Source: Chrysochromulina parva (Eukaryota > Haptophyta > Prymnesiales > Chrysochromulinaceae). Taken from it: DNA of 14,258 nt. Below are positions 7,570 to 14,258 of the stretch, piece by piece. Each line of letters begins with the position of its first letter. Position 1 is the first letter of the stretch. The position numbers and the translations under genes were made by a program. The DNA is taken from contig PJAB01001469.1 of assembly GCA_002887195.1 (NCBI GenBank), forward strand, positions 1-14,258. The letters are read 5' to 3'. Below the pieces are notes generated by a model. That model was not told where the DNA came from and made no database searches. It saw only the letters and a list, made by a program, of their open reading frames with translations.

Positions 7570-7853
7570 ATTGTATAGGAAACCCCCCCAATTTGTATCC
7601 AGGAACCCCCCCCCCGCACCCCACAGCTCGGCGTCCGGTGTAACATGTTCGCCACTCACGAGCAGCAGTGGGTCGCAATGCTGCGATCGGCTAGCGATCG
7701 GCCGCGGTCATTTCCGTCCCGCCCCTCACCCGAAATCCGCCACCCCCCTTCCCCCCCCCTCTCACAATGCATGCGCGCGCCTGCACGGGGCCACAAAGTT
7801 TCAAAGAGCAAACGCGAACTTTGTGCGACGCACTTCACGCGGGCCGTGCGCAC

Positions 7854-8150
7854 CTCACGCGAGCCAACGGCGTCAAGAAGCAGCAGTTGGCACTACTCTC
7901 CACGATGCTTCTGCCCATCAGCATGGCCTCTCGGGCGGTCGTCTCGCGTTTCTTTCGACAAGGTGCTTCTCCGATGCGCATCTTCGTGGGTGCTGCGTAC
8001 GCGAGGCTTCTGCAAGGCGCGCTCGCGACGGGTTTGGTGTTCCTCCTGCGCACTTGCGTGCCCGCAGGCGCCGGCGTGCCTCTCTGGCTGCTCGGCCTTG
8101 GCCTCCTTGTGGCCCCCGCCCATGGTCCCACCCGGCGCATCGCTCGGTAA
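7854..8150 (+). pseudogene. SLC33A1-type acetyl-CoA transporter-like fragment, central part
   Basis: The frame LTRANGVKKQQLALLSTMLLP and onward (including SRFFRQGASPMRIF, YARLLQGALATGLVFLL and LWLLGLGLLVAP) follows the mid-protein pattern of SLC33A1/AT-1 transporters: a gly-x-x-lys-glu-x-LAlL helix, then a proline-containing membrane helix, then Ser-Arg, Pro-x-x-x-Phe, and two further membrane helices. It ends at TAA (8148-8150) without the C-terminal helices. Those helices are found 360 bp further on, on the other strand. Upstream sequence does not supply the N-terminal helices. Family assignment is by motif memory. Confidence 0.5.
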
Positions 8151-8191
8151 TGAGCCCATCCGCCATATGGTAGCCAGATGGTGAGTGCTCA

Positions 8192-8553
8192 TGCGCCGCT
8201 GGCCGCGTGGCTGCGCGAGCACCGGTTCCGCACGGGCAGCGGTGGGGGTGGCAGTGGCGGTGCCGGCGGCGGCCCCGCAGCGCCCGTTGGTTGCATGGTC
8301 AAGCTGACCACCAAGTCGCTGCAGGTGCTCGAGAAGCAAGGGCACAAGGACGCGACGAAACTGGCCAAGGTGAAGCGCCGCGACGCGCTCGATGACGCGT
8401 GGATCTCCCGTCGAGGTCGCGACAGAGCTCGAGTGGCTGAGCGCGGCCGGATTCGAACCGGCGACGAAACTGCTTCGTCAGGAGGAGGAGTCGATGGCGG
8501 CCAAGCTGCTCACGCCCGACTCGGCGCTCGCCCAGCTGCGTTGTCTCGCCTAA
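8192..8553 (+). pseudogene. Frameshifted coding-like fragment, unidentified
   Basis: One frame gives a Gly-rich stretch and then MVKLTTKSLQVLEKQGHKDA and TKLAKVKRRDALDDAW (to about 8403). The next frame, with an ATG at 8392, gives VEVATELEWLSAAGFEPATK, LLRQEEESMAAKLL and TPDSALAQLRCLA and ends at TAA 8551-8553. Both halves are charged, helical-looking and high in third-position GC, as if one ORF had lost or gained a base at about 8400. The GFEPAT piece overlaps two hairpins that resemble antisense tRNA, so part of this may be a translation artefact. It lies between the two SLC33A1-like pieces. Confidence 0.28.
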
Positions 8554-8850
8554 CTGCAGAGGCCGCGGCCACCAAGCCGCCCGGGATCCACGCGATGCCG
8601 AGGATCGTCGAACCGACGGCGACCATATAGAAGCCCTTGGCAGAGCCTGGCGTGTCGTTGATGGCGCCCTTTAGCGCCAGCACAATGGTGCCAGAGAGGC
8701 CATTGACCGCCAAGATTGGCCAGGGTGTTCACTGTTCAGCATCGTCAGGTAGGTGCCGCCGATGCGCGCGTCGCTGACGCGGTTGAAAACGGCCATCTGC
8801 GCGATGAACATCGACGAGGAGGCGACCGCGCCGAGAGCGAGCAAGTCACA
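8510..8850 (-). pseudogene. SLC33A1-type acetyl-CoA transporter-like fragment, C-terminal part, frameshifted
   Basis: Minus-strand translation gives SSMFIAQMAVFNRVSDARIG followed by GTYLTMLN, then in another frame NTLANLGGQWP, then in another TIVLALKGAIND and GFYMVAVGSTILGIAWIPGG. The core matches the family hallmark, in which a Ser-Asp-Pro-x-Ile-Gly-Gly-Thr-Tyr-Met-Thr-Leu-Leu-Asn-Thr segment is followed by a Leu-Gly-Gly-Asn-Trp-Pro segment and a final membrane helix. The frame breaks twice within 60 bp. Near 8725 there is an apparent 7-bp insertion between MLN and the next ACC; near 8700 one extra base follows the WP codons. A TGA closes the frame upstream at about 8866. This is a decayed C-terminal piece, on the strand opposite to the central piece. 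Confidence 0.65.
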
Positions 8851-9121
8851 CCGGTTTGCCTTCGTTCATCGTTGCGTGCGGTGTCCGTTCTGTCCGAGCG
8901 TTTGAGTAAAACGGTAAAAGTGACTTTGACAGAAAAATTGGGTTAAACGCGTAAAAGTTTCCCCTTTGACTTCGAGAGCGCCGGTTCGTGTTCTAAGCAC
9001 TAAGGTCAGGTCTAGCACCCCGGTCCCGGGCCACTCGGCGCGTGATCCGTGACGAGCTGAAACGCCCGCAGGTAGCGGCCCGTGATCTTTTTGAGAGTTG
9101 AGCTTTGAGGTCCGGCCCGCC
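8851..9121. other. Spacer without recognisable gene
   Basis: An AT-richer stretch at 8890-8965 (AAACGGTAAAAGTGAC and similar) is followed by GC-rich sequence. No coding-like frame with recognisable motifs was found on either strand. Confidence 0.4.
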
Positions 9122-9215
9122 CCGTCTCCAATTGGCGAATCGCGCCCGTCTCGGGTGATTTTTGTCGTGTTGAGGTCCGACTCACCGTCTCGGGTGATTT
9201 TCGTTGTATCGTGTT
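9122..9215 (+). repeat. Diverged repeats resembling the tRNA-Arg 3'-end unit
   Basis: CCGTCTCGGGTGATTTT occurs at 9146-9162 and 9185-9201 (39 bp apart), and a weaker CCGTCTCC at 9122-9129. Both strong copies are followed within about 15 bp by GTGTTGAG. The shared core CCGTCTCGGGTG is the T-stem/acceptor 3' end of the tRNA-Arg at 5924-5996, followed as there by a T-run. Confidence 0.6.
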
Positions 9216-9795
9216 GAGTTCCCGAGCCCGGAAGCCCCCATGCCCGGGTCTCCGGTATGATGCCATTCCGAGCTCCACATGGACATGGCACATGCGCCGG
9301 CGTTTTGAGCCGCGGAACTCCGCTCTCCGGGTCTCGGGTGAAATATTTGTTGCTTTTGAGCCCCCGTCAAGCCCCCGGGACCCTTAAAAACGGAACGGAA
9401 CACGGTCGAGGACACGAGAGAGCGAACGACGCGGAAACGCGCGAAGCGTCACGTACTCGGTCGCACGGTCGCCTCCCAGCTCGCGCCATTCCGCCCGGCC
9501 GCCGATAGCTGAATCTATAATCACCCGACCTTATCATCACTTGCGCACAGCATTCAACGGCCGCCACACAATCTCTGCCCAATCTCGCGCCCCGCATGGC
9601 CGGCGAATCCAACACTGCTGCGTCTGGTCGTCGTGCCTGTCGCTCTCGCGCACCGGACACACTCACCCGGACAGTGTATGGACCTCCCGGCGCAATTCAT
9701 CGCGGGTGTTTCGTCGAGTGGCTTCATCTCTGTTGGCAAGCATGGAAGGTGCAGCAGCGTGACCAGCCGCGGCGAAGCGCGCGGGTGTGTGTGTC
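9216..9795. other. 580-bp region downstream of the GST-MsrA gene, its probable 3' UTR and spacer
   Basis: No recognisable gene on either strand. On the minus strand this would contain the 3' UTR of the GST-MsrA gene, where a eukaryotic SECIS element would be expected. By eye I looked for ATGA, a loop AA and a distal GA on the minus strand. The best fold has arms at plus 9650-9656 and 9687-9693 with TCAT at 9697-9700 (ATGA on the minus strand), and its apical loop lacks the AA. It is not convincing. Confidence 0.4.
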
Positions 9796-11121
9796 CTACA
9801 AGCCCCATGCGGTGCCCGGCCCGCCTAGCGAGTCCCCGCCCTCGTTCTCACTCCAGTCGGGAAAGGGCTTGTTGTCGCGCACAAAGTGCTGATGATACTC
9901 TTCGGCGAGGTGCCAAGCACTCGGTGGGAGCACAGGAACGAGCTCCGCCATACCGGCCTCAGCCAAGACCGCCTTTGCTGTGCGAGTCTGCACGCCATCC
10001 CGCGCCCAGATCGCAATGCGAGTTTGCGCACGGCATAAGAGAGGGGATTCGCCCGCCATCGACGTGCCATTCGTTGGCCTCAGCCGTTGTACTCGTGCGT
10101 CCTGCGTGATACGGCGCACAAGCGCTTCGTAGCTCAGGACAGCCGGGTCGAATTCGAGCCGCATCGCCTCGGTATGTGTGTTGCGCTGGCTGCACACGTA
10201 TTCGTACGTGAGGGGTAAGTCGGCCGACGGGTCGCCGTCTCGATCGCCTCCAGTGTAACCCACCCACGAGTTGATCACGCCAGGGAGCTGTGCATACTCG
10301 AGCTGCGGCTGGTGGAATCATCCGAGGCCCACCGTGGCCGTCTCCGTCGGAAGATGCGCCTCGCCAGGCGCACCCGGGCTCACATGGCAGACGTAGTACT
10401 GCCGTGCGGCTGTCGCCATCTCGGCATGTCCTGCCGTCGTCGCCATGACCGACGGTCGCGCCGCCACGGCCTTCATCCATGCGGCAGTGCGCGTGAGGCT
10501 CCGCTGCCGGCACAAGTCGAGCACATCGAACCCTCGCCAATACGGGAGCATCGCGAGCATGCGTTCAACCCAAGGTGCAGCCACGCATTCCGCGAGAGAG
10601 AAGCTGCTCCCCAGAAGGAACACTGCCGGGCACGCCTCCTGTCAGCTCAACTTCATGTCCGCCATCCAAAGCCTATCTTCTACGGCTTGCAACGACTCCA
10701 TGAGCCCAACGCAGCCGAATCTCGCCTCATCCTCGGACTCAGCCCCAAGCACCGCGTAGTACGCAGGCTCAACGGACTCAGTCCAAAGCTTGACGAAGGA
10801 TTCAATTTCCGGCGCACGGGACGCTGGAAGCAGGTCCACCTCGTCGGCCTTGTACGTGTGTGCAATGTGGCGGGCAATCTCGACGCTTTCGCTGATAACG
10901 TTGCCATCATCTAGCTCAAGCAATGGCACCTTTCCAGTCGGAGATAGTGCAAGAAATGCCTCCGGCTTGTCGCGCAGGTCGATGAGTGCGTGCTCAAACG
11001 AAGTTTGAGTTTCGAGCAGTGCGATCCACGGCCGTTGTGCAAATGGGCAGATGCCGCTGTTGAACAAGCGCAGCGCCTCTGCGAGCGGTAAACCGACCAA
11101 TAGCAACGCGTTCACTCTCAT
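9796..11121 (-). CDS. Predicted GST-MsrA fusion selenoprotein (TGA at the MsrA active site)
   Basis: From ATG 11119-11121 to TAG 9796-9798 the frame has 441 sense positions and only two interruptions, both TGA. Residues 1-16 look like a signal or leader. A GST N-terminal domain follows: GICPFAQRPWIAL with Cys25, then GKVPLLELDDG and ISES. The GST C-terminal domain follows, with VFLLGSSFSLAEC and AVAARPSVMATT. TGA at 10642-10644 (position 160) lies between these domains. TGA at 10318-10320 (position 268) is preceded by ATVGLG and followed by FHQPQLEYAQLPGV, VGYTGG, TYEYVCSQRNTHTEAMRLEFDP and AEEYHQHF, the MsrA series. Catalytic Cys to PGV is spaced exactly as in MsrA (11 residues between), so the TGA replaces that Cys; the usual Trp after Phe is His. 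MsrA reduces methionine-S-sulfoxide, and Sec forms exist in algae such as Chlamydomonas. Alternatives: separate broken genes or sequence error. Confidence 0.68.
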
Positions 11122-11178
11122 GGTCAGACCCCGATCACACGCAAATGTGCTGGGGTTAGGGCCTGTGAACGATAACAA

Positions 11179-11599
11179 GAGTCTCGAGGTATGCTCGAGT
11201 ATGGGGCGTACATATTTCGATTATTGGTTAACATAGCTCGCGAGCTACAGCTAGTCCCCTGGTACGTGGTGTAGAGTGTGAATTGCCATGTAATTGAGTA
11301 CTTAGTACTAATACGGTCGCGGTACACAGGCTACGCTACAGCGGTCGTCGAGTGTCCTCAGTGCGACGAATTCATTCTGTTCGTGGGACGACAGTCGAGA
11401 AACTCATATCCGGTTCGCGCCATTGACGCAGACTTTCAACAGAACGACGGACGTCCACGTCGCGACGACGACGACTCTGACGCTCGAGGCTACCCGCCAC
11501 AGAGCGTGATCGCCGCTCAATGGCAAGTGAAGCGGTGTGACCTCTGCGGCCGTGCGGCCGCTGACGTCAGCACGTCAATCTGCACGAGTACTCATGTAG
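11179..11599. other. Intergenic region: heme oxygenase 3' side and GST-MsrA promoter side
   Basis: 420 bp between two minus-strand genes. The half nearer the GST-MsrA start (11180-11340) is AT-richer and carries GTAC at 11208, 11262, 11298, 11305 and 11322, including GTACTTAGTAC. An open plus-strand frame (11278-11715) gives basic, low-information protein and overlaps the heme oxygenase gene, so I do not call it. No RNA gene was seen. Confidence 0.5.
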
Positions 11600-12646
11600 T
11601 TACGCGGTGGCGGCGCGGGATCGGCTTCCAATACCGAGCGCTCGTTTCAGGGCGTCGGAGGCGAGGGCCCAGAGCGCCTTTGCGGGGTTCCCGTCGAGCT
11701 CGTCAAACAGCTTGATGTTCAACGCGAACACGAGATTCGCCTCATCGACGATCTCCTGCTTCTGCTTGTCTGACAGCTCGAGCGCGTTGAGCTGCGTGTA
11801 CCATTCTTCAATGAAAGGCTTCGCAGCAGGAATCTCGTCGAATTGGTAAAAGGCCGTGCCGCGGCCGTCGTCGAGAGAAAGACTCCTCCGCGCCATGCCG
11901 CCCATCATCTGCCCGCCGAACAGATCGCCGAGGTAGCGCGTGTACATGTGCGCTATGAGCAGGTGAGGCTGCGTGCCTGCGATCTTGCGCACTCGAGAGG
12001 CATACTCCTGCGTGGCCGGCGACGGCCGGACGGTACTGCGCCACTCCGTGCCAAAGTAGTAAGCCATGTCCTCCTCAAGTGCAGGCATGCGACGCAGCGA
12101 GTTGTAGTCGAGAGCCTTAACGCCGGCGTCTTTGGTCTCGTCAAAGGACTTCTCCATGGCCTCGTACACAAAGTACAGCGAGCACACCAGCTGGCTGAAG
12201 GCTGTTTTGGTGGCGATGCCTCGGAAGAAACCGGTGACAAAGGCGGTATTCTCGGCAACTGAGTGCGACTTGCGTGTCCCGTCATCCAGAGCGAGGGCAA
12301 GGCCAGCCGCGCGTGCCGATGTCTCTGCCACGGGCTTAATCTCCATCGCCTGTGAGACACGGCTTTGCTGCTCCTTCTTCCCAATGCTCTGCATGCGAAC
12401 CTGTGAGACACGGATCTGTTGCGCCGGTTCGGCAGCCGTCGTCGAAATAGCTGCTGGCTCGGCATCTGCAGTCCCAAAGGGAGTTGGGTTCAGCTCAGGC
12501 ACTGCGCTCCATACGAATCCTTCTGGAGGCATAATGGTGCTCATCCTGACCTGCATCGTTCGGCCCATGCTGACCTGCACCGCCGGGCGCGCCAACATCG
12601 GCGTCCGCGCGTAGGATTGTGTTGCCAGGAGAGAGATGGCCAGCAT
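11600..12646 (-). CDS. Plastid-type heme oxygenase
   Basis: 348 aa. It opens heme to biliverdin, CO and iron using ferredoxin, the first step towards bilins. The catalytic domain spans about 112-335. RKSHSVAENTAFVTGFFRG carries the proximal heme ligand His128, YFVYEAMEKSFDE follows, and the distal-helix signature is HMYTRYLGDLFGGQMMGGMA (233-252). GTAFYQFDEIP and VDEANLVFALNIKLFDEL complete the red-lineage/cyanobacterial HO pattern. Phe replaces the Ser usual in GDLSGGQ. The first 110 residues are a leader: a hydrophobic start MLAISLLATQS fits a signal peptide for a complex plastid, and the rest is a Ser/Ala/Met-rich transit and linker region. The linker has an internal repeat (RVSQ twice, with a repeated CCTGTGAGACACGG in the DNA). 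It ends in TAA and is head-to-head with the CpcT-like gene. No intron. Confidence 0.95.
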   Translation of the reverse strand: MLAISLLATQSYARTPMLARPAVQVSMGRTMQVRMSTIMPPEGFVWSAVPELNPTPFGTADAEPAAISTTAAEPAQQIRVSQVRMQSIGKKEQQSRVSQAMEIKPVAETSARAAGLALALDDGTRKSHSVAENTAFVTGFFRGIATKTAFSQLVCSLYFVYEAMEKSFDETKDAGVKALDYNSLRRMPALEEDMAYYFGTEWRSTVRPSPATQEYASRVRKIAGTQPHLLIAHMYTRYLGDLFGGQMMGGMARRSLSLDDGRGTAFYQFDEIPAAKPFIEEWYTQLNALELSDKQKQEIVDEANLVFALNIKLFDELDGNPAKALWALASDALKRALGIGSRSRAATA

Positions 12647-12846
12647 ATGATGAATCGCTTCTTGGAAGTTTCAAGGTACCCGCGTGCGGTGCTGAATTAA
12701 GTGAAGAAACGGATTAGAAGCATAACTTTTCACTACCGTTAGGAGAGGAATTACCAACTTCTTTGCCTTGGCCTGTTGCCTCTAACTTCCTCCCTGAGCC
12801 GCTCGGCAGCGTCGGCGCATCTCCAGCCCAACGGAGGTCGACGCCA

Positions 12847-12979
12847 GTACATACACGCCCTGAGTTGTACACGAGACCACTGGGGACTGGCGGTACATTT
12901 ACAAGTACTAAACCGTGAAGGACCGTACATGTGTTGCCTCGTGGGGTTGATGAGCGATGCCCATACAAGTACAATGTAC
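12847..12979. promoter_or_regulatory. GTAC-motif cluster in the shared heme oxygenase/CpcT-like promoter region
   Basis: GTAC starts at 12847, 12867, 12893, 12905, 12925, 12969 and 12976, seven times in 133 bp, against about 0.5 expected for a tetramer. An eighth lies at 12676. The last two form the palindrome GTACAATGTAC. GTAC is the core bound by SBP-domain regulators such as the Chlamydomonas copper/hypoxia regulator CRR1. That link is only an analogy; no such factor is visible here. Confidence 0.35.
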
Positions 12980-13066
12980 TGTAGGAGACACCCAAGTCCG
13001 CTGATGAGTTCATGGATGATGGATCTTCTAATCCCGAGATCATCGCTGCAGTAATTTTCATCGCCA

Positions 13067-13915
13067 ATGCCGCGTTCAGCGATGTTGGCACGGATTCAAG
13101 TGCTTCTCCTGGCATCCTCCACCGCTGCGGGCTGGGTAGCAGACCGTGTCGCAGCGAGCATCGTTGGCCGCCCCTCAGCGATCCGCGGTCCGGCATCATA
13201 CGCGCCCATAATGACCGTATCTTTGTCTCGCACGAGCCTTGCCGCAGCAGCTGCTGCAGCCTCAACCCCGGAGAGCTTGCATGCCTCGAGCGTCCTCTCG
13301 CGCTTCCTGAGCCAGTTCCGTGGCCACTTTGACAACCATGAGCAGGTCGAGACCGAGAAACTTGCGGGTCTCACGCCTCGTGAGGGCGGTGGCCATGAGC
13401 ACATCCATTGCAGCCTGCAGCCGGTCACGCTCCACGACCGGCCGCAGGGCCAATACGTGCTCGCCTCGTACTACTTCAACGGCGACCCGGACGCCGTGTT
13501 CCGTGAGCGCCTTTACGCATTCGACGAGCTCCCTCGCGACCCCCAGTTCGGCACGTGTGTGCGCATGCGCATCTACAAGATGCGGCTTAGCACTGCTGAA
13601 CGGCTGCGCGCGGGCATGACGCTGAACGATGTCGCGTGGAGCGCGGCAGAGGACTTGCACGCGTCCTTGCACGTGCCCGAGGCGGACGTCTTCTGGCGAT
13701 GGTGCGGCGAGCGCTTCGAGGGCTCGATGCGCACCCAGTCGATCGAGATCATCTCGGAGCGATCTGGCCGTGCCATCCGGGTGCGCGACGACGTGGCGCT
13801 CTGGCAGGACGCCCTGTGGGTCAACGACCGGGCCACAGACGCCGAGACAGGCGCGTACGTCTACGGCAACATTCACGACATACCATACAAGATGGCACGC
13901 GTCAACGCCGAGTAA
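13067..13915 (+). CDS. CpcT/CpeT (CRL-like) chromophore-lyase family protein
   Basis: 282 aa. The family domain spans about 78-280. It shows FRGHFDNHEQVE at 84-95, HIHCSLQPV, YVLASYYFNGDPDAVFRERLYAF at 130-152, VRMRIYKM at 165-172, and the diagnostic end DALWVNDRATDAETGAYVYGNIHDIPYKMARV, the counterpart of the DRG...WGS...F pattern. CpcT attaches phycocyanobilin to phycobiliproteins; the plant relative CRUMPLED LEAF (CRL) sits in the plastid envelope and affects plastid division. Residues 1-80 are a leader: MLARIQVLLLASSTAAGW looks like a signal peptide and is followed by a Ser/Ala/Arg-rich transit-like stretch, consistent with a complex plastid. A Cys conserved in CpcT before the last segment is not obvious. 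A second ATG lies at 13082. It ends in TAA. The bilin lyase role is inferred; a CRL-like role is equally possible. Confidence 0.82.
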   Translation: MPRSAMLARIQVLLLASSTAAGWVADRVAASIVGRPSAIRGPASYAPIMTVSLSRTSLAAAAAAASTPESLHASSVLSRFLSQFRGHFDNHEQVETEKLAGLTPREGGGHEHIHCSLQPVTLHDRPQGQYVLASYYFNGDPDAVFRERLYAFDELPRDPQFGTCVRMRIYKMRLSTAERLRAGMTLNDVAWSAAEDLHASLHVPEADVFWRWCGERFEGSMRTQSIEIISERSGRAIRVRDDVALWQDALWVNDRATDAETGAYVYGNIHDIPYKMARVNAE

Positions 13916-14258
13916 GTAAGCAAGTTTGTTACTCGTAAAGTAAAACTTAAACTAATACTAAAAGCCGAAATACAGTCATGTCTCATGAATACAGTGCGTG
14001 GCACGAGGCGCAGTGGCACGACTCACGTGCGACGTGCGAGCCAGCGCTCGCAGCCGTGTGGTCGCGGCGGTCTATAAGCATGCTCACTCTGCTCGCACAC
14101 CTTTCACTCGATATCCTCGACGGACGACCCGCCGGCGCTGATACGTCTCTGCCCTCATTCATATGACAAGCCCATACATGTCCAGCTACCGTAAGTACGC
14201 ACCATGCTACCGTAAGCACCCTCTCTCCTTGATCGCCCTCTAATCAGTCGGGAAGGGG
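13916..14258. other. 3' flank of the CpcT-like gene, no recognisable gene
   Basis: An AT-rich stretch at 13916-13975 is the likely 3' UTR. A short open frame at 13978-14166 has no recognisable features. Near the end CTACCGTAAG occurs twice (14186 and 14207) as a small direct repeat. Nothing else is seen up to the window edge. Confidence 0.5.

Noticed and set aside
9650..9700. Candidate SECIS on the minus strand
   Set aside because: A 7-bp stem and an ATGA are present, but the apical loop has no AA and the quartet is offset; not good enough to call.
11278..11715. Plus-strand ORF of 145 codons
   Set aside because: It overlaps the end of the heme oxygenase gene and has an Arg-rich translation without family features.
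13978..14166. Short plus-strand ORF of 62 codons beginning MSHEYSAW
   Set aside because: No recognisable motif, no codon-use support, and it lies in the probable 3' flank of the CpcT-like gene.
1..14258. CRISPR array, bacterial operon or phage defence system
   Set aside because: No spaced direct repeats with unique spacers, no Cas-like or phage-like proteins, and the gene content is eukaryotic.

Overview
The window looks like nuclear DNA of a unicellular, GC-rich, photosynthetic and flagellated eukaryote. A haptophyte-like red-lineage alga is my best guess from style, not proven. The evidence is a eukaryotic tRNA-Arg(CCU) with internal A and B boxes and a T-run terminator, and gene order with no operon logic. 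There is also a plastid-type heme oxygenase with a long N-terminal leader, a CpcT/CRL-family protein with a leader, a Kintoun-like dynein-assembly protein, and a probable selenoprotein. All confident genes read as single exons.

Left part (1-5700). A TrmJ-type RNA 2'-O-methyltransferase (+) faces a membrane-anchored SGNH/GDSL hydrolase (-) across 97 bp. The hydrolase is head-to-head with an AlkB-like 2-oxoglutarate/Fe(II) oxygenase (+) that carries a small Cys/His cluster near its N terminus. After an 850-bp GC-rich stretch without a recognisable gene comes a PIH1/Kintoun-like protein (-) with two CS-like domains joined by Pro/Ala-rich linkers.

Middle part (5700-9550). A tRNA-Arg(CCU) gene runs straight into a 33-bp tandem array made of its own 3' end plus its terminator. 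The next 2.7 kb is accessory-looking. It holds simple repeats, a perfect 14-bp hairpin, unassigned frameshifted coding-like pieces, and two fragments of one SLC33A1-type (acetyl-CoA transporter-like) protein lying on opposite strands, so this is a broken and inverted pseudogene. Short motifs resembling the tRNA-3'-end repeat recur near 9122-9215.

Right part (9550-14258). The most interesting locus is a minus-strand frame (11121 to 9796) that reads glutathione S-transferase followed by methionine sulfoxide reductase A. It is interrupted only by two TGA codons and ends in TAG. The second TGA falls exactly where MsrA has its catalytic Cys, which predicts a GST-MsrA fusion selenoprotein. Next come a plastid heme oxygenase (-) and, head-to-head with it, a CpcT/CRL-like bilin-lyase-family protein (+). 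They share a 420-bp intergenic region that contains seven GTAC tetramers in 133 bp. Heme breakdown to bilin, possible bilin binding, and a GST/MsrA redox repair protein therefore sit side by side.
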